Assembly: GCA_028817685.1 (NCBI GenBank)
Contig: JAPPPC010000351.1
Location: 1 to 12,753 of the forward strand
Direction of reading: 5' to 3'
DNA from: Rhodospirillaceae bacterium
GTDB lineage: Bacteria; Pseudomonadota; Alphaproteobacteria; UBA8366; GCA-2717185
DNA: 12,753 bases
Each line of letters begins with the position of its first letter. The stretch's first letter is position 1. Position numbers and translations under genes: made by a program. The notes below the pieces were generated by a model that saw only the letters and a list, made by a program, of their open reading frames with translations, was not told where the DNA came from and ran no database searches. Positions 7,384 through 12,596 of this stretch are shown here, piece by piece.

Positions 7384-7842
7384 TTAAGAAATTTTCGCGA
7401 CACGCCGCACATGACGCGGGTTCGTGTCGCCTTCGAATGCGGTATCGAGGAACACGCGGACACAGTCCTGCGCCACTTCCGGGCCGGTCGTACGCGCGCC
7501 AAGCGCCAGGACGTTGGCGTCGTTGTGCTGCCGGGCCAGGCGGGCATCGGTGGTGTCGTGGCACGTCGCCGCCCGGATATTGCGGTGCCGGTTCGCCGCC
7601 ATGGCAATGCCAATCCCGGTACCGCAGATCAGTATCCCCCGACCGGCGCGACCATCCGTCATGGCACCGGCCAGCGCATCGGCAAAATCGGGATAGTCTA
7701 CCGAATCCGGTCCATCGGTACCGAGATCCAGCACATCCATCCCCATTTCCCGCAGCATCGCGACGAGCGTGGCCTTGAGCTCGACCCCCGCATGGTCCGA
7801 TGCAATGCCGACGGCATCCGCTGCCTGTTCACTGGCTGTCAT
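7384..7842 (-). CDS. rpiB: ribose-5-phosphate isomerase B
   Basis: RpiB interconverts ribulose 5-phosphate and ribose 5-phosphate. The product (152 aa from the chosen start) belongs to the RpiB/LacA/LacB fold: VGIASDHAGVELK near the start (Asp16, His17), DLGTDGPDSVDYPDF, the active-site segment ILICGTGIGIAMAANR with Cys73, and RQHNDANVLALGAR. The ATG at 7842 is preceded by AGGA 10 bases upstream, a good ribosome site. The in-frame ATG at 7863 would add seven basic residues encoded by the ribosome site itself, so it was not chosen. It is the first gene of the minus-strand series; glyA follows after 43 bases. Ribulose 5-phosphate is also the substrate of the ribB-type enzyme downstream, so the cluster shares a metabolite. 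The upstream region carries the NrdR-box pair. Confidence 0.96.
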   Translation of the reverse strand: MTASEQAADAVGIASDHAGVELKATLVAMLREMGMDVLDLGTDGPDSVDYPDFADALAGAMTDGRAGRGILICGTGIGIAMAANRHRNIRAATCHDTTDARLARQHNDANVLALGARTTGPEVAQDCVRVFLDTAFEGDTNPRHVRRVAKIS

Positions 7843-7937
7843 TACGCGTTTCCTGCGCCCCATATCGGCGCACTACACCTGCTTCCTCAAACCCTTCAGT
7901 TACCATATGTCGCATGTGCACACCAGCCTTCCCACAA

Positions 7938-7960
7938 GCGGTGGTTCAATGATGCACCGC
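7938..7960 (-). repeat. inverted repeat in rpiB leader (6-bp arms)
   Basis: Arms GCGGTG (7938-7943) and CACCGC (7955-7960) are perfect reverse complements around an 11-base loop. In an rpiB leader transcript this could form a GC-rich hairpin about 95 bases before the start codon. There is no T-run after it, so it does not look like an intrinsic terminator. It could equally be chance in this composition. Confidence 0.35.
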
Positions 7961-8004
7961 CCCTCAAAAGCGTCCCAAAGGAACAGTAATTCATGCAATT
8001 GGAT

Positions 8005-8050
8005 GACTCTGTTGATGTAATCGGAATCCATTGCGGGGAAACGCAGAGTC
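8005..8050 (-). repeat. long-loop inverted repeat at predicted 5' end of the rpiB transcript
   Basis: GACTCTG (8005-8011) and CAGAGTC (8044-8050) are perfect 7-bp reverse complements separated by 32 bases. If transcription toward rpiB begins near 8050, as the candidate -10 at 8063-8058 suggests, this stem would close the very 5' end of the transcript, an arrangement seen in structured or stabilised leaders. No known riboswitch class was recognised inside the loop. Function is inferred only from position and symmetry. Confidence 0.4.
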
Positions 8051-8053
8051 GGG

Positions 8054-8069
8054 ACACAGCATATTGATT
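8054..8069. promoter_or_regulatory. candidate NrdR box 1
   Basis: ACACAGCATATTGATT matches the palindromic NrdR-box consensus ACACWATATATWGTGT at 12 of 16 positions, with a perfect outer ACAC half and an intact ATAT-T-G core. It lies exactly 31 bp, centre to centre, from box 2 at 8085-8100, which is the reported spacing for paired NrdR operators (15-16 bp between boxes). It overlaps the candidate -10 (8063-8058) for the rpiB-glyA-nrdR direction, a position suited to repression. NrdR itself is encoded third in that operon. Confidence 0.6.
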
Positions 8070-8085
8070 AAAATATGAGGTAAAA
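8058..8085 (-). promoter_or_regulatory. candidate promoter for rpiB-glyA-nrdR operon
   Basis: Reading leftward, a TATGCT -10 lies at 8063-8058 with a weak -35 (TTTACC or TTTTAC, around 8085-8079) 15-16 bases upstream. The -10 is inside candidate NrdR box 1 and the -35 abuts box 2. A better-looking TTGACA on this strand (8103-8098) has no good -10 at normal spacing. The start would be near 8050, giving a leader of about 208 bases before rpiB. The call rests on weak hexamers plus the operator context. Confidence 0.35.
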
Positions 8086-8100
8086 TGCAATATGTAGTGT
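8085..8100. promoter_or_regulatory. candidate NrdR box 2
   Basis: ATGCAATATGTAGTGT matches ACACWATATATWGTGT at 13 of 16 positions, including a perfect outer GTGT half and the central A-ATAT core. Box 1 and box 2 together keep their outermost half-sites best (ACAC on the left, GTGT on the right) and are separated by 15 bases, giving 31 bp between centres, three helical turns. The agreement of sequence, spacing and the presence of nrdR in the adjacent operon makes chance less likely, though AT-rich DNA inflates core matches. Confidence 0.62.
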
Positions 8101-8128
8101 CAAATTGATTTACAATATTGTTTTTATG

Positions 8129-8142
8129 AGTACTTAAATACT
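8129..8142. repeat. quasi-palindrome in AT-rich core
   Basis: AGTACTTAAATACT is self-complementary at 12 of 14 positions around a TTAA centre. It lies between the NrdR-box pair and the mucR promoter and could be a protein-binding site; no known operator consensus was recognised. Confidence 0.35.
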
Positions 8143-8151
8143 GACGATTAA

Positions 8152-8176
8152 GTTGAATATTAACGCTATATTCGAC
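8152..8176. promoter_or_regulatory. inverted repeat upstream of mucR -35, candidate operator
   Basis: GTTGAATAT (8152-8160) and ATATTCGAC (8168-8176) form an inverted repeat with one mismatch in nine and a 7-base spacer, ending five bases before the mucR -35. Position and symmetry suggest an operator for a dimeric regulator. MucR autoregulation is one possibility, since mucR/ros genes are commonly self-repressed and the site is AT-rich, but the binding factor cannot be named from sequence. Confidence 0.45.
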
Positions 8177-8181
8177 TTTAA

Positions 8182-8211
8182 TTGACAATGTTTGGGCGGT
8201 ATGCATATCTT
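8182..8211 (+). promoter_or_regulatory. sigma-70-like promoter for mucR
   Basis: A perfect TTGACA (8182-8187) is followed after 17-18 bases by ATATCT/TATCTT (8205-8211), a reasonable -10. Predicted start is near 8218, leaving about 30 bases of leader. The leader carries a GGGTGG-like ribosome site (8238-8243) six bases before the ATG at 8249. Confidence 0.6.
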
Positions 8212-8248
8212 TGAAATCTGACGAGCGATTGATAAACGGGTGGATTCA

Positions 8249-8695
8249 ATGGCCGACAAGTCCGGGCAAGAAAAGAACGGAAACGGTATTTCACAAGGCG
8301 ACATGCTACGCATGACGACAGAAGTCGTCTCGGCCTATGTCGGCAATAACAGCCTGCCATTGGCAAAGATACCGGATGTCATCAACTCGGTATTTGGTAC
8401 CTTGCAGACGCTGGATAACGGTCACCAGGCGACCGGCGACCGGCCGAAACCCGCCGTGCCGATCCGCAAGTCCGTGACGCCGGACTTCATCGTGTGCCTG
8501 GAAGACGGCAAGAAGCTGAAGATGCTGAAACGGCATCTGCGCACGAATTACAGCATGACGCCGGAGGAATACCGGGCGAAATGGGGCCTCAATTCGGACT
8601 ATCCGATGGTCGCCCCGAACTACTCCGCGCAGCGTTCCAGTTTTGCGAAGCGCATCGGCCTCGGCCGCGGCCGTTCCGGCGCCGCCGCAACCTAG
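8249..8695 (+). CDS. mucR: MucR/Ros-family transcriptional regulator
   Basis: MucR/Ros proteins are alphaproteobacterial DNA-binding regulators of exopolysaccharide, motility, virulence and cell-cycle genes, some acting like H-NS on AT-rich DNA. The 148-aa product has the N-terminal oligomerisation segment (about 15-57: MLRMTTEVVSAYVGNNSLP ... IPDVINSVFGTL), a linker, and the zinc-finger-like domain with VCLEDGKKLKMLKRHL (82-97), MTPEEYRAKWGL (103-114) and YPMVAPNYSAQRS (118-130), all family hallmarks. Of the usual zinc ligands, Cys83 and His96 remain; the second cysteine is Asp86, as in many MucR proteins, and the last histidine is replaced by Asn100-Tyr101. The ATG is chosen over a GTG three codons upstream because of the ribosome site. 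It is transcribed away from rpiB from the AT-rich region. Confidence 0.94.
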   Translation: MADKSGQEKNGNGISQGDMLRMTTEVVSAYVGNNSLPLAKIPDVINSVFGTLQTLDNGHQATGDRPKPAVPIRKSVTPDFIVCLEDGKKLKMLKRHLRTNYSMTPEEYRAKWGLNSDYPMVAPNYSAQRSSFAKRIGLGRGRSGAAAT

Positions 8696-8827
8696 ACGGA
8701 TGAACCGCGCGGTCCGCCAAGGCACTGCCGCGCACAACTCTCACACCGAATTGCCCCCGGCCGGCCGCTATGCGTGCTAAAAGGCGCGCATGAGCTTTCG
8801 GGTACCGAAATGCGGGAGACTATAGCC

Positions 8828-9523
8828 GTGACTGCGCGCGACCCGTCCGGCCGCCGCCGGTTTCTGCGCGGATCACTCGCGGCCTCGGTCGTCCTGGCGG
8901 CAGCGAAACCATCCGTCGCGGCCTGGTTCCCACCGACACCGGCACAACCCGCCGGCCCCTTTTACGCGCCATTGCGGCCGCTCTCGATCGATAACGACCT
9001 GCTCTACCTTCCCGGCAGCAGCATCCGCGCCGACGGTGATATGCTGCACATTGTCGGGCAGGTGCGCGACCAGGCCGGCAAACCCATCGCGGGCGCGCGT
9101 GTCGAGATTTGGCAGGCCAACGCCTATGGCCGCTACAACCATCCCCGGCATGCGAACTCGAACCTGAAGCTGGATCCGAATTTCCAGGGCTTCGGCCATG
9201 ACGAAACCGACGCCGCGGGCGCCTATCGCTTCCGGACCATCAAGCCGGCCCCCTATCCGGATTCGCCGGTCTGGCTACGGCCGCCGCATATCCACTTCGC
9301 GGTTTTTCCGCCCGGCGGGCCGACCTGGACGACGCAGCTCTATTTCGCCGGCGAGCCGCTGAACGCGACCGATCATCTGCTGCAGGGCCTGCCGACCGAC
9401 GCCGACCGGGCGCGCGTCACCGTCACGCTCACGCCGCCCCCGCCGGACCTGGAACCGGACTCCCGTGTCGGCACTTTCGATATCCCGCTCGGTATTCCCG
9501 GCGTGAAGCGGGAAAAAATTTAA
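8828..9523 (+). CDS. Tat-exported intradiol ring-cleavage dioxygenase-like protein
   Basis: This resembles protocatechuate/catechol intradiol dioxygenases, non-haem Fe(III) enzymes that open catechol rings between the hydroxyls. The 231-aa product starts with a twin-arginine signal (GRRRFLRGS, then a hydrophobic run ASVVLAAA and an Ala-X-Ala-like end near residue 32), so export folded to the periplasm is likely. The catalytic domain has GAGPFY-like PAGPFYAP, DQAGKPIAGARVEIWQANAYGRY and WLRPPHIHFAVF; the four iron ligands fit Tyr103, Tyr143, His154 and His156. The GTG at 8828 has GGGAG nine bases upstream; in-frame ATG 8810 and GTG 8774 are alternatives. No PcaG-type partner or beta-ketoadipate gene is nearby, so the substrate is unknown. 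The nearest downstream gene is the rhodanese protein, 72 bases away. Confidence 0.88.
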   Translation: MTARDPSGRRRFLRGSLAASVVLAAAKPSVAAWFPPTPAQPAGPFYAPLRPLSIDNDLLYLPGSSIRADGDMLHIVGQVRDQAGKPIAGARVEIWQANAYGRYNHPRHANSNLKLDPNFQGFGHDETDAAGAYRFRTIKPAPYPDSPVWLRPPHIHFAVFPPGGPTWTTQLYFAGEPLNATDHLLQGLPTDADRARVTVTLTPPPPDLEPDSRVGTFDIPLGIPGVKREKI

Positions 9524-9534
9524 TCGGCACGCGC

Positions 9535-9549
9535 CGCGGCCAGGCCGCG
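9535..9549 (+). repeat. GC-rich hairpin after the dioxygenase gene
   Basis: CGCGGCC-A-GGCCGCG is a perfect inverted repeat 12 bases past the stop codon, able to form a 6-bp stem with a 3-base loop. No T-run follows, so it is at best a weak or factor-assisted terminator, or a transcript-stabilising hairpin between the dioxygenase and rhodanese genes. Confidence 0.4.
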
Positions 9550-9595
9550 TAAGATATCGTTGCAAGATCCCGCGCAATCCAGGAGGAACAATCCC

Positions 9596-11185
9596 GTGGC
9601 ACTTCCGTCGATCGATCCGCAAACCTTGAAGGCCTGGCTGCATGACGGCCAAGAAATCGCGCTGCTGGACGCGCGGGAGGAAGTGCCCTTCGACGCGCGC
9701 CACCTGCTGTTCGCATCCTGCGTGCCGCTCGGTCAGGTCGAAGTCCTACTGGACGCGCTGGTACCGCGCCGCAGCACGCGGATCGTCTGGTGCGATGACG
9801 GCGAGGGTTTGGCCGAGAGAGCGGCCGCGTTGTGCGCGTCGTTCGGCTATTCCAACGTCTCGCTGCTGCAAGGCGGCGTCGCGGCCTGGGAGCAGGCCGG
9901 CCATCCGGTCTATAGCGGCGTCCATGTGCCCAGCAAGGCCTTCGCAGAAGTGGTCGAGCACGAAGCCGAAACGCCGCATATCTCGGCAGACGAGCTGAAA
10001 GCGCTGATCGACGACGGCGCGGATATCGCGATCTACGACACCCGCACCTATGAGGAATTTCACGGCAACAGCATCCCCGGCGCCGTCAGCGTTCCCGGCG
10101 CGGAACTGGTCTACCGTTTCGCCGACTTGATGCCCTCGCCGGACACGATGGTCGTGGTCAATTGCGGCGGCCGGACCCGCAGCATCATCGGGGCGCAGGC
10201 GCTGATCAATGCCGGCGTCCCCAACAAGGTGGTCTCGCTCAAGAACGGTACCCAGGATTGGCACCTCTATGGCTACGACGTCGTCGAAGGCGCGACGCGG
10301 CGCCATCCGGAAATCACGCCCGCCGGTCTGGAGCGTGCGCGGGCGGCGGCGGCGGCGATCGCCGAACGGTTCGACATCAGGACCATCGACGAAGCCGGCC
10401 TGGCCGCGTGGCAAGCCGAGGCGGATACCAGAAACCTTTACGTCCTGGACGTCCGGACGCCCGAAGAATACGAGGCCGGGCACCTGCCCGGTGCCCGGTC
10501 CGCGCCCGGCGGACAGCTGGTACAGGAAACCGACACCTTTCTCGGCGCCTGGGGCGGGCGGGTCGTGCTGGTCGACAATGACGGCGTGCGCGCGACCGTC
10601 ACCGCGTCATGGCTACTCCAGATGGGCTGGCAGGACACGGCGGTCCTCACTGTCGACCCGGCGCGCGGTGATTTGGAACGGGGACCGTTCCGTCCCGCCA
10701 TCCTGGGCTACGAGGCGGCCTCCATCCCATCGATTGAAATTGCGGAAACGCAGCAGTTGCTGGACGACGGCAAGGCCCAGATCGTCGATTTGGCGGACAG
10801 CAAGCGCTTCCGGCAAGGCCATATTCCCGGCGCCTGGTACGCCATCCGCGCCCGCCTGGACGACGCGATGGCGCAATTGCCCGCCACGGATACGGTCATC
10901 TTCACCTCGCCCGACGGCACGCTCGCCGGCTTGGCCGCGCGCGACCAGGGCGGCAATGCCCGCGCCCTGTCCGGCGGCACCGCGGCCTGGACGGCGGCGG
11001 GACTGCCCTTGGAAAGCGGCGCCGAGCGCCTGGCCAGCGCGCCCGACGACATCAGGCTGAAGGCCCGCGAGGCGCCCGACGGCGATGTGGAGAAAGCGAT
11101 GCGCGCCTATCTCGCCTGGGAGATCGATCTGGTGAACCAGATGGCGCGCGACGACGACCACCGGTTCGAGGTCAAGACCGGTTAG
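9596..11185 (+). CDS. four-domain rhodanese-related sulfurtransferase
   Basis: Rhodanese domains carry sulfur as a persulfide on an active-site cysteine. The 529-aa product contains four consecutive rhodanese-like modules, each recognisable by a D-x-R/D-x-x-x-F/Y-x-x-x-H-x-P-G-A core. Domain 1 (about 5-110) has Cys66 in WCDDGEG. Domain 2 (125-230) has YDTRTYEEFHGNSIPGA and Cys190 in NCGGRTRS, a full CxxxxR active loop. Domain 3 (260-365) has LDVRTPEEYEAGHLPGA but Asp327 instead of cysteine. Domain 4 (378-475) has RFRQGHIPGA but Ser438 in that position. Only domain 2 looks fully catalytic, with domain 1 possible. There is no signal peptide, so it is cytoplasmic. A perfect AGGAGG at 9581-9586 nine bases before GTG 9596 fixes the start. 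Its TAG overlaps the stop of the convergent gene. The acceptor is unknown. Confidence 0.9.
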   Translation: MALPSIDPQTLKAWLHDGQEIALLDAREEVPFDARHLLFASCVPLGQVEVLLDALVPRRSTRIVWCDDGEGLAERAAALCASFGYSNVSLLQGGVAAWEQAGHPVYSGVHVPSKAFAEVVEHEAETPHISADELKALIDDGADIAIYDTRTYEEFHGNSIPGAVSVPGAELVYRFADLMPSPDTMVVVNCGGRTRSIIGAQALINAGVPNKVVSLKNGTQDWHLYGYDVVEGATRRHPEITPAGLERARAAAAAIAERFDIRTIDEAGLAAWQAEADTRNLYVLDVRTPEEYEAGHLPGARSAPGGQLVQETDTFLGAWGGRVVLVDNDGVRATVTASWLLQMGWQDTAVLTVDPARGDLERGPFRPAILGYEAASIPSIEIAETQQLLDDGKAQIVDLADSKRFRQGHIPGAWYAIRARLDDAMAQLPATDTVIFTSPDGTLAGLAARDQGGNARALSGGTAAWTAAGLPLESGAERLASAPDDIRLKAREAPDGDVEKAMRAYLAWEIDLVNQMARDDDHRFEVKTG

Positions 11186-11403
11186 ACCAGCCGGCCGCGC
11201 TGCCCCGCGGGCGCGTTCTTTTCCAGCGCCCGTTCCAGCTTGCGCATCGCGACGCGGCGCAGCGCCACCTCGCCGCGGCGCGGATCGCCGACGATCGAGA
11301 CTTCGGTGCCGGTCCGCGTGTCGATGGCCGAGACTTTGACATAGGCGCCGATCGAGATGAACTCGAAGATCACACCATGCTCGTTGTTCCGCGCTCTCGG
11401 CAT
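11182..11403 (-). CDS. small conserved alphaproteobacterial protein (DUF6898-like)
   Basis: The 73-aa product has a compact core GVIFEFISIGAYVKVSAIDTRTGTEVSIVGDP-type sequence (about residues 10-41) followed by a basic helix LRRVAMRKLERAL. This pattern recalls the DUF6898 family of small alphaproteobacterial proteins; assignment is from memory of the pattern. There is no signal peptide, membrane segment or cysteine. Its ATG shares one base with the TAA of the upstream oxygenase (TAATG), so the two are probably translated together. Its TAA overlaps the rhodanese stop codon by tail-to-tail arrangement. Function is unknown; the beta-rich core plus a basic helix could suit nucleic-acid or protein binding, but that is speculation. 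Confidence 0.83.
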   Translation of the reverse strand: MPRARNNEHGVIFEFISIGAYVKVSAIDTRTGTEVSIVGDPRRGEVALRRVAMRKLERALEKNAPAGQRGRLV

Positions 11404-12401
11404 TACGCTTCAGCCCGAATATCTTCCTGATCCGCCACCGGGTAGTTCGCGTCGTACCACCAGGCGACGTAGTCGGCATAGGTAATTGGCGGAAACTTGG
11501 GCGGGTTCGAGGCGCTGTGGCAGGTCGGGAGGCATTCGATCATCGCGTCGAGTTGTGGTCCCAAGAAATAGGGAATGGCGTACCGATGACCGTCCTGCGG
11601 CGGCAACGCCCGGTGCGCGGTCGAGCAGAACCGGCCGTTGGTCCAACGGTGCAGCATGTCACCTGTGTTCACGACGAAGCTGCCGGGCACATAGGGCACG
11701 TCGCACCACGCGTCCGAACCTGTCTGGATCTGCAGGCCGGGTACATCCGATTGCGCCAGGAAGGTCATGAAATTGGCGTCCGTGTGCGGCGCGATGCCGT
11801 ACTGCCGGTCCTGTTGCGGCACCGGCGGATAGTGCGAGAGACGAAATGAGAAATGACTTTCCTCGAAAGCCGCGTCGAACGTTTCGGGCGGCAATTCCAG
11901 CGCGAGGGCGATAGCCGGCAGTAGGCGCCGGCCCAACGCATCGACCGCCTCCGTATAGGCCAGCAGGGTCTCGCGGAAGCCGGGCAGGTCGGCCGGCCAT
12001 TCGTTCCGCCCTGTAAAACGCCAGCCCGCGCGAACCAGCGGATGGTCCGCAGCGCGTTCACGCTTGATGAAAAAGGCTTCGTTCATATCCGGCAGTGCGG
12101 TCTCTTCGCTGACCCGCGAAGTGCGCACATTGTAGCGGGCCATCGCCATGTAGCCGTTATTGTCTTCGTTCATCCGCACGGCCAGCTTGTCTTCCAGGCT
12201 CTGGTCGTGGAACCGGCGCGCCTCCGCGAAGGTCGCGTCGATCAAATCCTGCGGTACGCCGTGGTTGGTGATGATGAGGAATCCGATTTCCTCCAGCGCC
12301 GTTTGCAGCGACGGCGCGATCGCCCGTGCGCCCGCGATTCCACCGTCGGCCAAGGGAGCCAGGTCGATCAGGGGTATGCCAGAGGCGGAAGGGGCGTTCA
12401 T
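11403..12401 (-). CDS. 2-oxoglutarate/Fe(II)-dependent oxygenase, isopenicillin N synthase-like
   Basis: The 332-aa product has the two-part plan of this family. The N-terminal segment (about 8-115) reads IPLIDLAPL ... EEIGFLIITNHGVP and FAEARRFHDQSLEDK, and the C-terminal jelly-roll (about 180-285) carries the iron site. The facial triad is His206 and Asp208 (PHTDANFMTFL) plus His263 (STAHRAL). Arg273 (HRYAIPYFLGP) fits the position that binds the 2-oxoglutarate carboxylate, although the RxS serine is Ala275. GLQIQ and FVVNTGDMLHRWTNGRF are typical. Bacterial members oxidise varied small molecules, so no substrate is proposed and no beta-lactam genes are present. It has its own promoter at 12435-12462 and is coupled to the DUF6898-like gene. 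ATG at 12401 has only a weak GGGA ribosome site. Confidence 0.93.
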   Translation of the reverse strand: MNAPSASGIPLIDLAPLADGGIAGARAIAPSLQTALEEIGFLIITNHGVPQDLIDATFAEARRFHDQSLEDKLAVRMNEDNNGYMAMARYNVRTSRVSEETALPDMNEAFFIKRERAADHPLVRAGWRFTGRNEWPADLPGFRETLLAYTEAVDALGRRLLPAIALALELPPETFDAAFEESHFSFRLSHYPPVPQQDRQYGIAPHTDANFMTFLAQSDVPGLQIQTGSDAWCDVPYVPGSFVVNTGDMLHRWTNGRFCSTAHRALPPQDGHRYAIPYFLGPQLDAMIECLPTCHSASNPPKFPPITYADYVAWWYDANYPVADQEDIRAEA

Positions 12402-12434
12402 GGCGTTATCTTGTTCCCAGGGGGCATTATCAAA

Positions 12435-12462
12435 ATCATAAGGCGTGCCCGAGCAACGTCAA
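12435..12462 (-). promoter_or_regulatory. sigma-70-like promoter for the 2OG-oxygenase gene
   Basis: On the minus strand TTGACG (12462-12457) and TATGAT (12440-12435) are separated by 16 bases, each matching the consensus in five of six positions. The start would fall near 12428, leaving about 27 bases before the ATG at 12401. It lies in the 195-base gap between this gene and the divergent DUF4259 gene. Confidence 0.65.
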
Positions 12463-12596
12463 TCGGCCCTCACCAGTCGACGGAAGATTCGGTTAAGGAT
12501 TTCATGATCTGATCCGCATGGCGTTGCGCCGTTTGCGTTCAGCGGCCGTTGTCCGCTTCGTAAGCTTTATCGTGTCGGTGTCGTGAGGATCACAGC

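Larger units (their letters stand above)
7843..8248. other. divergent intergenic control region, AT-rich core
   Basis: This stretch of 406 bases without a convincing gene separates rpiB (left) from mucR (right). Bases 8061-8180 contain only 28 G or C in 120, far below the surrounding coding DNA. It contains a NrdR-box-like pair, candidate promoters for both directions, several inverted repeats and the probable long rpiB leader, each listed separately. Short open frames here (for example minus strand 7991-8206) have no family resemblance and no ribosome site. The base composition, with many T-A steps, is of the sort MucR/Ros proteins are reported to bind, so autoregulation of mucR is a reasonable inference. 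No tRNA, small RNA or attachment site was recognised. Confidence 0.75.

Noticed and set aside
8098..8103. Perfect TTGACA on the minus strand as the rpiB -35
   Set aside because: No acceptable -10 occurs 16-18 bases downstream (CCTCAT at 17), so it is not used as the main promoter call, although it overlaps NrdR box 2.
7991..8206. Minus-strand open frame of 71 codons in the AT-rich control region
   Set aside because: No ribosome site or family resemblance; it covers the NrdR-box pair and mucR promoter elements and has odd composition.
8698..8827. Terminator after mucR
   Set aside because: There is only a short 10-bp palindrome (ACCGCGCGGT) and no T-run; nothing in this 130-base gap supports a terminator call.
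10613..11479. Minus-strand open frame of 288 codons opposite the rhodanese gene
   Set aside because: Spans two genes of other frames and contains low-complexity Arg/Ala sequence; the four rhodanese modules on the plus strand are clear.
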